The notes: generated by a model from the sequence alone, not told the origin. A DNA stretch of 64,000 nt from Bilabrum cf. latius (GCA_965178125.1 OZ237773.1:186001-250000); one strand, 5' to 3'; counted from the first letter of the stretch, positions 24,943 through 37,810 are shown. Program-made: numbers and translations.

Positions 24943-25716
24943 ATGCCCCGCCGATCTGCGTCTCGTGGTCGTTCTTCGAAGAAGGAAGATGAGGAGCAGA
25001 AAGTTGCCAAGCGCGATGCAGAGGAGCAGCAGGCTGCAGAGGAGAAGGATGTGGAACTCGTTCCAATCCCATACCCAGTCGTGATGCAGCCGCAGAGCGA
25101 GCCCACCGAGTCCAACCAGAGTTCTGATGTTACCGCAGAGCAGGATAACCTCGGACTGTACGAGTATGAGGAGATGGACACGGTCGGGCGCACAATCCAT
25201 GCAATTACGGATTCGCTCGCTGCTCCTCTATTTCTCGTGTCTGCCCCTCGCGGACGCACCGCCGCTGGGCTGCTTATTGGCACGCACTTGCGTACGACCG
25301 AGGAAAACGCGCCCGCATCTGCCGCTCAGGTATTCAACGTGTCCGTGCTCAACCATGCGCTTGTGGCCGCGGTCTACTTCGCACTGACCTACCTGGTCGC
25401 CAACGTGGAGCAGGTCAAGAGCATCGTGGACAAGGTCACTTGCTGCGAGCAGGTGTACGTGTTGATCACCGCGGCGATCGTGATCGCTGCGCTGCTGCCT
25501 CTGGTGGCGGAGCGCACGGTTGGCGAGCTGGTCACGGGGACGGTCATCCTCAAGGACCTTCCCGTGGTGGACGTGGAGATCTCATTCGAGGAGGATGACG
25601 AGGACGACGATGACTACTACGGGGAGGACGAGGAGGACAACGAAGACGAGGACGACGAGGATGAGGATGGTGGTGACGAGGAGGAGGAGGATGACGAGGA
25701 GGAGATCGACGAGTGA
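24943..25716 (+). CDS. Acidic-tailed two-TM membrane protein, 257 aa
   Basis: A clean frame without any TAG, from ATG 24943 to TGA 25714-25716. The N-terminal 60 residues are Lys/Glu/Gln-rich and look coiled or disordered. A central domain (about 75-130) precedes two hydrophobic segments at about residues 130-150 and 172-192, separated by a short loop with two Cys. The C-terminal 55 residues are almost pure Asp/Glu. The topology suggests a membrane-anchored protein with both ends on the same side and an acidic tail that could bind calcium or basic partners (inference). I do not recognise the family. It lies in the same orientation as the kinase-ARM gene 440 bp downstream. Confidence 0.8.
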   Translation: MPRRSASRGRSSKKEDEEQKVAKRDAEEQQAAEEKDVELVPIPYPVVMQPQSEPTESNQSSDVTAEQDNLGLYEYEEMDTVGRTIHAITDSLAAPLFLVSAPRGRTAAGLLIGTHLRTTEENAPASAAQVFNVSVLNHALVAAVYFALTYLVANVEQVKSIVDKVTCCEQVYVLITAAIVIAALLPLVAERTVGELVTGTVILKDLPVVDVEISFEEDDEDDDDYYGEDEEDNEDEDDEDEDGGDEEEEDDEEEIDE

Positions 25717-26159
25717 TCGTGCTCACTCAAGCGATGAGGCTGCTGCTCGGTGCCGAGTTCGGCGTAATGCGCGCGGGATATTCTAGCTCTGACCTGTATG
25801 GCAGCATGGTATTAAATGGTTGGCTGTTGTACCATTTAATACTGAGTCCGTGTGGGGCCCCTTTGGGGATCGCCCCGGCATCGGCTGTGTCATGCCACTG
25901 GCAGGGTGTGCTTTCCCCAGGTACCACTCCCTATCTATTGACGATCCCACCCTGACAAAGTCCTTTGAACGGACGCACGAATGTGCTGGCTGCTGAGCCC
26001 GGCCTCATTGCTTTTGCAGAGACAATTTTGTGCAATAGTCAGAAGCGAAAGATGAAGCGATAAACCCACTGGTCCACGACAGCAGCCCACCAATCCCCAG
26101 AACGCTTCACTGTTTTTATTGCGAAAGGCACTGTGTCGTCTTGCTATAAAATCGGCTAA
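25717..26159. other. Intergenic region with a strong hairpin
   Basis: This is the 3' flank of the acidic membrane protein and upstream region of the kinase-ARM gene. Apart from the inverted repeat at 25809-25842 no feature was recognised. Confidence 0.5.
25809..25842. repeat. Perfect 12-bp inverted repeat (GTATTAAATGGT), 10-nt loop
   Basis: GTATTAAATGGT and its exact complement are separated by ten bases, about 95 nt past the stop of the gene ending at 25716. In RNA it would form a stable AT-rich stem-loop. It may be a 3'-end or stability element or the remains of a small mobile element; the sequence alone does not decide. Confidence 0.7.
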
Positions 26160-29100
26160 ATGGCTGCTGAGAGTGGGGCTGCCGGTGGTGATCAATCGCA
26201 AGAGGATCGTTTCGCTGAAGTTCCTCCCCCACTGCCTGCAAGCGTACTGGATGTCTATCGCATAACCAGGGTGGGTTCTTCGTCGTAGAGGCGGAAACTT
26301 GCTTTACCACTGCTGGACCGCTGCAAGAAGCCAAAATCCGGCAGGGCTCTACTCAGCCGCGGTGGATTTGGGGCGGTGTTTCGCATCGCGCTGTCGAAAG
26401 TCAGCAGTGGTGCTGCGGCCACCGCTTCCCGGCGCAAGTTCGATTATATTGCTGTTAAAGCCGTCTTTAACTGGGGGCTGTCTTCGTCCAAACTCGAAAC
26501 CGTTGATTCGCAAAAAGAGTTTGAAATCCTGACTCGCTTGCCCGAGCATCGCAACCTTTTTCGCCTCTTGTTCGAGTGCGTATGCACACCGCCAGTGTGG
26601 ATGGTTGAAATGCTGCCAGATCCTTCATTGGTATGCATAGATGCAGGCGATGACGATGACGATGAAGATGTGGACGTAGACGAGGACGAGGATGAAATGC
26701 CAACCCGGGCCGGAAATGTAGCCGCCCAACTGCTCCACCCGCGCGAGGCTCAAATGATGGGCATTGAGCTCCTGCAGAGGCGCATGTGCGATCATATGCA
26801 GATCCTTCAGTTACGTGAGACAGGTTCTGTGCCTGATGATGTGCTGGTGCAGCTGTCCAGAGACATCGCGGAGGGCGTGCATCACCTGCTCAAGCACGGG
26901 GTGGTGCACCGTGACCTGAAGCTGGACAACGTGATGTGGGACTCGAAGGGGGGTCCGGAGGGCGTGGGTCGGGCGGTGCTCGTCAGTCTCGGGTGCTCAC
27001 TGCGTGCGCACGTGGATGGTTCGGGTGCGGGGGCAGGATCGGGAGGTGCTGCATCCTCCTCATCCTCATCCTCATCCGCCTCATCCTCCTCGTCCTCATC
27101 CTCCTCCTCGTCCTCCTCGGCCTCCTCGTCCGCCTCATCCGCCTCATCGTCGTCAAGATCTGCGTCCTTCTGTTCCGCATCGGCGTCCACAGCTGCGTCT
27201 TTGGACGATCCAAGCCTTTCAGATAGCGCTCTGGAAACTGCTGCAATGAATGCATTAGATCGGGTCACATACCGATACCTGAAGGATGGTGGTGACGGGC
27301 TGGGCGGTAATCAGGCCCACCTGGCCCCTGAGGTGCTGGACGGGTGGAACAAGGGGGCGGCAGGGGACGACACAGCCGAGATACCGTTCGGAAAGCAGCC
27401 ATCATGGGCGCTTGGCGTGCTGCTGCACGAGCTGGCCACGGGAGGGCAGCACCCGTTTGGACACCTGTATCCTGGTGAGCTGTCAGATGGGGGCAGACCG
27501 AAATCCGGCGAGCTAACACTCGCCATGCATTCGTGCAAAGACAAGACAGCCGGCCCCGACATGCTGTCGGAGCGTCCTTCATGGTACGCGGACATGGTGC
27601 AAAAGCTGCTGTGCATCGACCCGGGAGACAGGATGCCAGTCTGGGAAGCGGTGGCCCTGCTTCGATCAAGCGGAAGAGGTGCTTCTGGCTTCCCAGCGAG
27701 CTGTGATATTGGGGAGTACTTGCCTTCGCTACTTGCGGGCGGGGAGCCTTGCAGTGCTGCAGCGATAAAGGTAAAAGCGAAAGTGGATGGGCTGGTAGTG
27801 GGTGGGGACTGGGACGGCATATACTGTGTGCTGTGGCAGCTGCAAATGGAGCCAGACATCCCAAGAGAAGCGGACTTGTCTCCTGTCGTTCAACAAATGA
27901 TCAAGACCATTTGCCATGGAGCTCATGCGCACTTTTAGGCTGATCCACGCGAACCCGAGAGACTCGTAAAGTGCCTGGCAGAGGGTGGGGACGAGGCTCT
28001 GCGAGCAGGAATCGCTGCTCATGTGATCGCGCAGGTCTGCCTGAGACACAGCGGCTCCCCCGGAAAATTTCTAGCTTTACGCGTTCTACCGAGCCTAGTA
28101 TCCCTTCTATCGTCAGAGAATGGTGAGGAAGCGGCATGTGCGGCCGAGGCCCTCTGGGGTGTCTCGTCGGGGTCAGATGATGTCAAGCTAGCCGTCGTGG
28201 ACGGCGGCGCACTCCCAGGTTTAGTCGCGCTTGTCGGGTCAGAGGCCGATAGAGCGGTCGATTTTGCGGCTAACGCACTCAATTGCCTCACGAGTGGTCC
28301 ACATTGTGTTCGAGAGGCCATCGTGAAAGCGGATACGCTGCGTGGGCTTGTGGGCCTTCTCAGCTCTAGCAAGGTAGAGCTAGTGGAGAGTGCCGCGAGT
28401 GCGCTGTGGAACATCGCTGCTGGAAAAAACATCCTGAAGCAGGCTGTGGTAGGTGCCAATGCTTTGCCTCATCTCGTGGCGTTGCTGGGCTCGAATGAGG
28501 GTGGAGAGGCGGAGTGTGCAGCTGGTGTGCTCAGAAACGTTGCATCAGGCCCTGACGCCTTGAAGGTGAAAATTGTAGAGGCAGGTGCAATGCCTGGTCT
28601 CACGGCCATGCTTTATTCCGAAAAGGGGTGGGAGGCTGAATGCGCAGCTGAGGCGATGTTTTTCATAGCTGCAGGTCCCAACAAAGTGAAGCAATCCGTG
28701 GTTGATGCTGGCGCGTTGCGTTGGCTGGTGGTGCTGGTCGGATGGAATGTCGGTAAATCCGCTGAGTATGCGGCCGGGACGCTGTGGAATGTGAGCGCAG
28801 GGCCAGATGACCTGAAGCAGGCCGTGGTGGATTCGAAGGCGCTTCCCGGCCTTGTGGCGCTGCTTGGATCCAGTAAAGGTAGGGAGGCCGAGTACGCGGC
28901 AGGAGCTTTAAGGGAGGTGGCTGCTGGGGCAGATGGCATGCAATCGGAAGTGACCGATACTGGCGCGCTGCCAGGTCTCGTGGCTATGCTTGGATCAACC
29001 GAAGGTGCATCCGCTGCATGTGCGGCAGGCGCCCTTTGGAATATCACGACAGGTGCGGACGACTTGAAGCATCTGGTTGTGGATGCTGGGGCACTCCCGG

Positions 29101-29996
29101 GATTGGTGAGTCTTCTGAAGTCGACCAAGGACGACGAAGCGGCATGGGCAGCAGGTGCTCTGCAGAACGTGGCAGGATTAGACGATACTGTCAAGCAGGC
29201 GCTGCTGGATGCAGGAGCGTTGCCCGGGCTTGTGTTCTTGCTGGGGTCCATCGTGGACACCGAGGCCGAACGAGCAGCTGCCACCTTGGGGAATGTGTGC
29301 ACTGGCCCTGATAGCATGAAACAGGCGGTGATCGACGCGGGTGCGCTGCCTGAGCTTGTGTCACTTCTTGGGTCCACCAAGGGCAGGGAGGCCGAGTGTG
29401 CGGCCTGGGTCCTGCAGAACGTGACGACTGGGCCGACAAGCATGAGCAACGCGGTTCTAAGTGCGGGCGCACTCGCCGGTCTCGTGCCATTACTTGGATC
29501 AAGCGAGGGCGAGGGGGCGGAGAGTGCAGCCGGAACATTGTCAAACATGGCCATAGGCCCGGACTCTGCGAAGAAGGCCGTGGTGGACGCCGATGCTCTT
29601 CCTGGACTGGTGATTTTGCTAGGATCTAGGAAGACGACGGAGGCAGGCCGTGCAGCCGGTGCAATCAGTGGGCTGTGCGCTGGATCCACGGATCTGAAAC
29701 AGGCTGTTGTGGATGCCAGTGCTCTGCCTGGGCTCGTTGGCTTGCTTGGGTCCAGGAATGGCAACGAGGCCCTAAAGGCAGCTACAGCGCTGCAATTGAT
29801 TGCAATCGGGTCGCCTGACCTAGCCCAGGCAGTGGTGGATGCCGGCTCGGTGGATCCCTTGAAGCGACTGCGGGAGTCCGGTAGCGGCGACGTGGTCCAT
29901 GTTGCAGGGCACGCCATCTCGGTGCTGGCCCGTATGGCGAGGGGGGTGGATCCCGATGCGGTGCATCGCATGAAGAGGAGGAGAGTGGGGAAGTGA
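26160..29996 (+). CDS. Protein kinase-like domain fused to armadillo repeats, 1,278 aa
   Basis: One frame from ATG 26160 to TGA 29994-29996, joined by TAG codons after RVGSSS (near 26286) and between the two halves (27936-27938). The kinase part has a Gly-rich loop (SRGGFGAVF, about 66-74), VAIK-like IAVKA with Lys100, a helix-C Glu near 120 and HRDLKLDNVM at 250-259, but the DFG motif is SLG (276-278), so the metal-binding Asp is missing. The APE motif is present (LAPEVL). A Ser-rich insert follows the SLG. From about residue 622 come thirteen or so 42-residue armadillo repeats of the form AVVDAGALPGLVALLGS...EAECAAGALxNVAxGPD. It is likely a pseudokinase scaffold or an atypical kinase. The ARM half contains no TAG. 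Confidence 0.88.
27046..27160. repeat. TCC/TCA triplet tract coding poly-Ser
   Basis: A run of TCC, TCA and TCG triplets inside the kinase domain of the kinase-ARM gene, coding a Ser-rich insert directly after the degenerate DFG motif. Confidence 0.85.
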
Positions 29997-30291
29997 TGAA
30001 CCGTAAGGCGAGAGGTTGGCGTACATGGATGCGGTGGAACAACACTGGCAGTGGGAGCACTTTGCAGCTGATGCTATGGCTGTATGGCTGTACGAGATAA
30101 TGTATCGCCTGCAGGTTTATCGATTGCAATACCAGCACCTGGGATAGTTTGTGTCTTGTACACTTTAATCACCATTTGATTGGCACAAGCATTGCAGGTG
30201 GACCAGTCTTGCGCGCGGCGCCTTCTCGATATTGGTTCCGCGTCTGACATGGCCAGCAAAAACTGAGCCTAACCTACACAGAAATCGCAAC

Positions 30292-30646
30292 ATGTCATTG
30301 AGATTGGCGACAAAAAATGCTCTTACTGGACTTCTGATTGCAGGGGGCGCAACAGGAATCTATCTATTCACAATGTCACGCATGCGAGCTGTGAGTGTAC
30401 CAGCCGTATTCCCATGCTATGCTTCGTCTGCGGTGGCAGGGGAGCCATCAACTTACAATCACTGTCTTATTACGCATGTTTTCCCATGTTGTCATGCAGA
30501 CAAACTTGAACGACATCGATGAGGAATTGAAGGCTCTGCAGGCATCGGAAAGGAAGAAGACGCCAGTTGCCGCGCAAGATAGTGCGTCAAATGGATCAAC
30601 AGAACGACAATCTGATATCGGTGGATCCGGCGATGGTCGAGGTTGA
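30292..30646 (+). CDS. COA3-like mitochondrial cytochrome c oxidase assembly factor
   Basis: Two exons (30292..30390 and 30500..30646; 109-nt intron GTGAGT...TGCAG) code 81 residues ending in TGA. The layout is that of COA3: a short basic N-terminus, one TM segment (ALTGLLIAGGATGIYLF, about 10-26), then R-x-N-x-x-D-I-D-E-E-L and a charged, disordered tail. In COA3 the matching part reads NxxTG...VYxYSxxxVxQDDFxDVD. COA3 sits in the inner mitochondrial membrane and stabilises newly made Cox1. The assignment rests on size, topology and a short motif and is moderate. The gene follows the kinase-ARM gene in the same orientation and converges on the gene ending at 30744. Confidence 0.6.
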
Positions 30647-30743
30647 TATCTGCGCTCATAGCTTGGGCAGCATTTGAACAGATTTGACGAACAGGAAGGC
30701 ACCATCAGTCTCTTTCAGTCCCTAATCAATCTACACGGAACCA

Positions 30744-32057
30744 TCAGCCCGATTTCATCGGGACAATCCTGAACCTGTAGACATCATCGCTAAGTGCGGC
30801 CACATTCCGACTTACCTAGCCGCTTTCCACAGACCTTCTATCCTCTCCATGTCTGCTGCCGCGCCCTGCAGCAGAGGGACCCGCGCTACCGTGCCCTGCA
30901 CCCCCAGCCGCGGCACCCAACGCTTTACCACCACCCTCAGGCCCATCCCCGCCCTCACCCCCAAAGGCTCCCCCCGCCCCCGCCATCATGGCCTCACTCC
31001 CCCTCTCCCTGAGAAGCCTCCGGAGCCCCCGCAGGAAGCTATCAGCCGCTTCGCACAGGGCACCGACCTCCTCCCAGTCCCCGCCCATCCTGCCCCCATG
31101 GACGTCCAACCACCTCCTAAGACGCCGCAGCCGCCCTCCCGCCCTGGACAGCTGCCCTGCCTGGGCCTCGCCGTACACGAGATGCAGCTCGCAGCGGAGA
31201 GCTGCGGCATACCTCCCGGCCAGCAGGCATATCTTCTGCTACGCAAGTGCCATGCGGCGAGCGTGCCGCAGCTGCCGGCACATGAAATGTCCCCCGCCTA
31301 AAGTTGATGCCAGCGCTGAAAGAGACCCCAGCGTGGCCTCACGGCGCTCCCAGGCGCCAAGCCTCCTGCACCAAGACAGGCCGGGCACGCGGCGGGCTGG
31401 GTCTGCGGCGAGAATCGCCGGTACCAAGATATGGACGTGGCAAGTAGCAGGACGGCTTGAACAAACAGATTCGTGGCCTGTTACCCTGCCACTGGTGGGA
31501 TCGGATGCCCGGCCGGACTCGTCCCCAGAGGGGCCGGCGCCACCGCCAGATTGCGCGGAGGATTCGGCGCCTTGCTGATCATCATGATGATCATCTCCAC
31601 TGCTAATCGATGGTGAAGCTTTGTCCCGGAAAAACCGAAGTGCTATAGCTTGGCCGGTTCTTACCACGCCTTGCTCCACTGCAATGAATCTGCAGGAATG
31701 GTTGCGAGCCTGACACTCGCTTGCAGGGGTGCGTTCGTGTTCCTGAACGAATCGACGAGCTGCAACGGACCCAATGACTCTACCCCGTTGCCACTGTATG
31801 CCTGAATGCATGCTATTGATGCCCTACGAATGCTTCTGCCGCATTCGCTGGCGCTGTGTGCGATCGCCAGCAGTCGCCTCGACTGTGCGACCTATAGTAT
31901 CACTACTTGATAAAATTGCAAACGAAAATGAATTAGTAGCATATTGGCTGGTGCCGGCACTGCGCATAGCTCGTTGAAGTGCAACTCGCTCGCCACGCAA
32001 GAAATACCCCAACGAATCAGCAGTAGCAGGAGCAAACATGGTATGGAGAAGCGACAT
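30744..32057 (-). CDS. Hypothetical basic protein, 437 aa
   Basis: From ATG 32057 to TGA 30744-30746, with TAG codons after MRQKHS (31824), after MALA (31239) and after VESG (30816). Residues 1-140 look ordered (FSFAILSSSDTIGRTVE, then RFIAVEQGVVRTGQAIALRFF); a disordered acidic/Gly segment follows; residues about 250-350 are Arg/Leu-rich and helical (RAGGRLRRLRRWLDVHGGR). No family was recognised. The last TAG is followed directly by GTAAGT, and a 41-nt intron there would give an alternative end at 30715 (VQDCPDE...). The unspliced end was kept because introns here are usually longer. The start is the first ATG in frame and an upstream exon is possible. Confidence 0.6.
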
Positions 32058-32382
32058 GTAAGCGTGCACGTATACCCGCGCTGTGCTTCAAATCTTTCCA
32101 ACGGAGCTTTCGAAGTGCGTAAAAAAAAAGGCCTACTAGTACTCGTCATCGTATCAAGCCAACAAAAAGTGCAACTGCAGCGCGCTAGTTACCCTTTGCC
32201 TCGAAATATGTTTGACGCAACATAATATGGAAACCTCAGCAAAGGGGCTCCGCTCGATCGGGTTGCACTAGGATGTCCATGGGCGGATAAAATCAGCGCA
32301 TTGGCATGCTCTCCGTGGTCCCCGAGCACCGGTTCGTGCGCTTGACCACGGCGGAGTAGCACAACAGGAAAATCGCAACACA
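32058..32382. other. Divergent intergenic region
   Basis: Shared upstream region of the 437-residue minus gene and the giant plus gene. A minus frame over 32189-32401 reads protein-like but has no ATG and no fitting splice join; it is left out. Confidence 0.45.
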
Positions 32383-33656
32383 ATGGATGCAAGGTATGCA
32401 TTTAGTGCCCCCCGCGTAGCTCCCTTCGCTGAGGATATTGTTCATGCTCAGCCTAACCAGCTCGTGGCAAGGTTGGACGCAGCCATGGCGAAAACGTCAC
32501 TGATTTAGCATGTATCCCGTGATGATCTAGGCGCTTCCGGGGGGTTGATAGGTACAAATAGATTTAGAGCTTATGGTAATCGTAGGCTGTCGGGGAAGTA
32601 CGATCACTTGCGGAAGGCCCAGGAGCTATCAGCGCTACTTGCAGCAGCAATCGGCGATTTTCGGTCCATGCCGCGAGCTGTCACTGAAGCCGCAGAGCGA
32701 CTGTGCGACGAGTTAGACGATGTATTCAAAGGCCTGTATCAGCACCACTGGAGGAGTACCGGCCTGCGACTGGGACACACAGACAGGTCGCCGGGAGGCC
32801 TGGGCGCCTCTTCCGCTGGTCGGCAGTGGCTGCTGATGAGGGGGGCTCTCTCGTCCACTGCGCACAGCCTGGTGCACGCCGACCACCTTTGGGGACCTCG
32901 GATGCTAGCCCTCTATGCCAGGCTGGCCGGACCACCCGGTGCGCCACTGCAGTGCGATGCATTTGGCAACGCGATCGCAGGGAGTCGCCCCCCCGCTGGG
33001 TCGGTGCCTCCGGGCCCTGGTCCTGGCCCTGGTCCTGGCCCTGGCCCTGGCCCTGGTCCTGGCCCTGGCCCTGGCCTTGGCCTTGGCCATGGCCATGGAG
33101 AGGAAGTGAGAGAAGGAGAAGGAGAAGGAGAAGGAGAGGGAGAAGGAGATCCGATGGATCCCGTTAGCATCCAGGGAGCACAAAGGACCCAAGCAACAGC
33201 GAGGCTTACTCTCCCCGAGGCGGCAGCCAGGATGGCAGGTGCCGACCCAAGAACGGCGCGGCGACATGCCTCACGGCTGCTCCGATCGTCTGCGGAGGTC
33301 GCTGAGGCGGATTTTCGCGCCGCGTCAGAGGCAGCCCGCCTGATCCGATCCGCTGCGACGGCGGCAGAATGGGTGGGTGGTGACCCGGGCGTGCTCGCTC
33401 TAGAGGCCGGGCACATGCAGCGCGCGGTTGTTGCCATGCACCGCAGCCTCTTTCTGCGGCAGTGCAGTGCAGCTTTTCAGAGGATGGTGGGAGGGGGTGG
33501 GCGCGGGGGAGGCGATGGGGTGTGGGGTTCGAGGGGTGCTGGAAGTGACGGTGATGGGGGTGTGACGAGTGCGGCTGCCAAGGTGCGAGTGCCTAAGCGG
33601 GTGGGCATGGCTGCTTCCTCTAGCGATGATGACGATGACGATAGCGATGATTCAAG

Positions 33657-33690
<34 letters not shown>

Positions 33691-36690
33691 GGGGGTGATA
33701 GGAGTGCCAGACGTGGCGTCAACACGCCCGGGACACAGGGCCTCGATCGCGGCGGACTCGGAATCGGAGAACAGTCATCGCTTAAAGATGGAACCAATCA
33801 AAAAGATGATCGTGAAGATGATGGCGGGGCAGACGACGGGGGCGATGACTGGCTGTTTGGAGGAGACAGCGACGGCGATGGAGATGGAGATGTAGATGAA
33901 GGCGACGGTGCAGCAGGTGCAGCAAGCAGTTCTGTGACTGAACAGGGTGGCGTGAGGCAGAAAACCGAATCGAGCCAAAGCGAAACCACACCAGCTGGCA
34001 TGCAACCGAGCAGTGGTAGGGAAGGTGCAGGCAGCGAGGACGAAGGCAATGAAGGTGACGATGACGGCGGGCTCTTCGCGGGTCTGCTGGACGGCGATGG
34101 TAAAGACGACAAGGATTCGGATAATTCAGGCCCAGGGTCTCCGGCAAATGCACCCAATGGGATTGGTAGCGGTGGCGGTATGCGACTGTCGCAGTCCTCT
34201 GTCGTGAGCATGCCTGAGCCATCGGACCGATCCACAGGTTAGGGCTACACAGGTCCTGGTGAGGCCGATAGCAGGTCACCTGTATCGAGCATGAAAGGCG
34301 GATCCAGTGGCGGGGCGAGCTTAGGTCAGCCGCAGTACGTTTCGGACAAAGGAAACTCCGTGCGATTCGAATCCACGCCAGGGGGGTAGCAGCCCATGGA
34401 CACTGGCGGAGATGATGACGAAGAAAACACGGACGGAGGGAGCATCGGCTCCACTGACACTGGCGCGGATGACTTCGGCTCTGACGATGGAGGCAACAAC
34501 ATTGCCTCGGCTGCGCAATCCAATAGGAAGACCAAAGAGCTTCCGCCACTGGGTCCAGGCAATGCCGGCGCTCCCAGTACCGGCGGCACTTCCACTCACC
34601 GCGGCAAGCCAGGACTGGTGAATCAAGAACAAGTCGGATCTGCAGGTTGCAGTGGTGTGGCGAGGTCTAGACCGAGAGATCCGAGGTCAGGGAATAAGCA
34701 AGGTCCCAGGTCAGGGAACAGGCGCCTCAGGCTGGTTCGGCTGCCTTGGTCTCAGGAAGAGCAAGATGCTTGCTGTGGTTCTGAGGCTGACCAAGCCGAC
34801 GGTGAAAGCGTTGCGAGTCTAGCTCACTGCATCGCTGCAGACGGGCAGCTGCATTCCATCGAGCTGCCTGTAATCCAGGGCCACCCCGCCGATGGTTCAA
34901 TCCTGTGCACCAAAAGGCAGGAAGAACTCAAAGCCTTTGGAGTAATCGAGGCAGCCTACGTGCTGGACGCACTCGCCATGGCTCTGTCGGGCAGGGGTCT
35001 TCATGCTGCCGCGTGCCTGCTGCAGCTGCTGTTGGAGCGTGCTACTGGTGGCAATGCTGCCGAAATTCAAAGTGGTGGCTTGGTCTCTTGGAAGCAATTG
35101 GCCAATTGGCTTGCGGACGGTGCGAGACAGCAGCCGTCATAGGAGGTACCCGGGGGCTGCAAGAGCTAGTCCGAGGTATTGAATTCTGGTACGCTTGGGT
35201 CAGGGCTAGCTGCTCTGATAGACGTGGTGAAATGCGCCTACATAGGGTGCACGGCATTGCCATTCCTTACCAGTGCCCAGGTGGCAGGTGCTTTGTTGTT
35301 CTTTCAGTACGGAGAGGGCCTTGAGGAGCTGGACCAGTGGCACAATCAGGAGCAGCTGGAGTCTGCGGGTTCGTTGCAAGCTGATGCATCGAGTGCTGTT
35401 CACCAGGATGTAATGCAATCGGGTGGCAAATCGAGGCTTTCTGCGACAAATGGGCCCCGTGCCGTGCTCTCTGTTCTCTCCAGCCGACTGCATGCCATCG
35501 CTAGTGTTGCTGCAGACACCGGCTGCTGGATGGATGGGCCCATTCCATCCCATGGCAGCTAGGCGTTTCGGTAGGAGCTTGCGAGGGTTCGATTCCATCT
35601 GCAGTCGGAGGCTCCAGGGCGTAGATTAGGTGTTCCGGTGAGCCCGATCATCTCGTCAGGCGGTATAGCATCAGGGGGGGCTGCTCCTGCAGCATTTCCT
35701 GGTGCGTCCGTGATGCTAAGGTCGCGTCCAGCCATCTCGAGTTTAGCTTAGGAATCGTCCCAGGGAAGCAGTGAGCACCATGGTGTCACAGGAGTGCGAT
35801 GCATCTCTCTAGCTTCAGCCTGTCTCAGCCACAAAGGGGTGGATCGGTTTAACACGATTGGGGCAGGGCTGCACACAGGAGGACTGGAGGAGCCTAAAAG
35901 CAAGCAGAATAGCCCAGGTGCTATTCCGGTTGATGCGGGCACGGGTGGCGTGGCTGTCCCAATGACTTCATCTTCCTCCCCAGACGATACGCAAGCCGCC
36001 CAAACAGCAGAAGAAGCTGCCGAGGATCAGCGGCAGCAGGCGATTGACGAGACAGTGAGGCTGGAGACACTCGGGCGCGAGGCGGCCGCTGCGGTGCATC
36101 GGCTAGAAGCATTCCCAAAGATCGGATTGGAATCCATCCGCGGACTGCGATCGCGGCGAAGGAGCAGCCGCCGAGGCGCTGACAACGGCCATGAAGGGCT
36201 CAGGCGTGCTGCGTGGGAGGCGCTCCGTCAGCTGGCGGGGTTTGACCCAGACGGACTGGGGGCGGGCGATGAGGCAGGCAGCGTGGGCGCCGGCGCTGGG
36301 ACTGCGGTTGCGACCGGTCGGAGCGGTAGAATGGGTGCTCGTTCGTAGCATCGGCCCCGCCGCCATCGCCGAAGCACCTTCGGTACCGGGCACCGTTCGA
36401 ATGCGAGGCATAGGGCGAGGCGTGGCAGGCGCTCCTCGCTGATGCCTCACCGCAAGAGCGGCGGCATGGGCGCGATGCTGGCCAGGAGGGGCGATGAGGA
36501 CGAGGACGAGCAAGAGGACAGTAGCAGCAGTGACAGCGACAGCGATCCCGATTCTTTTGGCGGCAGCAAGGGTGGTGATGACTCGGATCATGGTCATAGG
36601 CGAGTTCGACTGAGGGACTCCACCGGTGGATTGAAGCACGCACGGGCCAGTGCTGTTCACCCCGGCCAAGCCAATCATCGCGCCAGAACC

Positions 36691-36758
<68 letters not shown>

Positions 36759-37776
36759 CAGTGCCTCCGGTGCGACCGGTTCCAACCAAGGTGTATCACA
36801 CGATGGTGCGCTCCGGATCCACTCGAAGGCAGCCCGTAGCCTCTCGGTCGCAATGGGCGGCCATCTCAGCGATGCACGAACAGGCAATGCTCTCGAGCAA
36901 CGGCGGTACGCGAGCAAAGATACAGCCTCTAATGGGATCATGGGCGCGGCATCGAGTGAAGTATTTCGGAAGGATGGCACTACTCATACCGAGCCAGGTG
37001 CATTCGGGAATTCACATGGTGGTGCCAGGCCTAGCACAGACGGCCAGGCACACATCCCAGGGACAGAGTAGGCAAGCGACACCGACTCAGTATTCGAGGG
37101 ACCTGCAGTAGACAACAACCGGCCCGAGGTTGGCACTGACCCCCTCCGGCACCCCTGTCCCATCCTGCGCGTGCCCCGGCCCCACGTTGACCTGGCCCCT
37201 CTGGACGTTTCGGCTGCTGGTGCCTTGGATGCGCTCCAGCAAGCTGACTCGCTGGCGCTGCACCGTGTGACGGTATGCGATTACGGTATGACGGCCATGC
37301 AGAGGGACTGGTGGGCGGCTGCTACAGGTGTGACGAGTGATGGACCGCTGTGCGAGGCCGTGTCACTAGCAAGGCCTGACCCGATCAGGATCGCTCGGGG
37401 CTGTGGGGATGCGGACGACGGCCCTGGTGATGTTGGGCACACAAACGGTACCGACGTTGGAGTAATTGATAGCCGCGATCAATCAGGTCGATCATCCGGC
37501 ATAGATCGGCAAGGCCCCTCCACTGGACCGCCAGATGAGCAGCAGCGTGACAATCGTCATCTTCGGCCAAGCGAAGCAGGCCTTGGCAGAGGTCCGGGTC
37601 AAGTAAACCACTCCAGTCCATGCGCCGCACCTGAAGATTAGGTTGCCATGGATGGGTCCGAAGATTCAAATGCCGGTAGCAGTGATTCAGACATAGCCAG
37701 TCGGGATTGTGCTGATCCTGCGTCACCTGTCCAAGCAGGTGAGCGAGCTGCTGGTCAGTCACAGCAATCACCAGGT

Positions 37777-37810
<34 letters not shown>

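Noticed and set aside
30775-30815. Possible 41-nt intron at the end of the 437-residue gene
   Set aside because: GTAAGT...CTACAG fits, but 41 nt is far shorter than all other introns here and the unspliced frame also gives a sensible end.
32189-32401. Protein-like minus frame upstream of the 437-residue gene
   Set aside because: No ATG, ends in TAA, and the only donor nearby (GTAACT) does not join in phase to a good acceptor. It overlaps the start of the giant plus gene.
35579-35605. GGGTTCGATTCC, a tRNA B-box-like sequence, and GCGATTCGAATCCACGC near 34370
   Set aside because: No matching A box, D arm, anticodon arm or acceptor stem nearby; both lie inside the coding frame of the giant gene.
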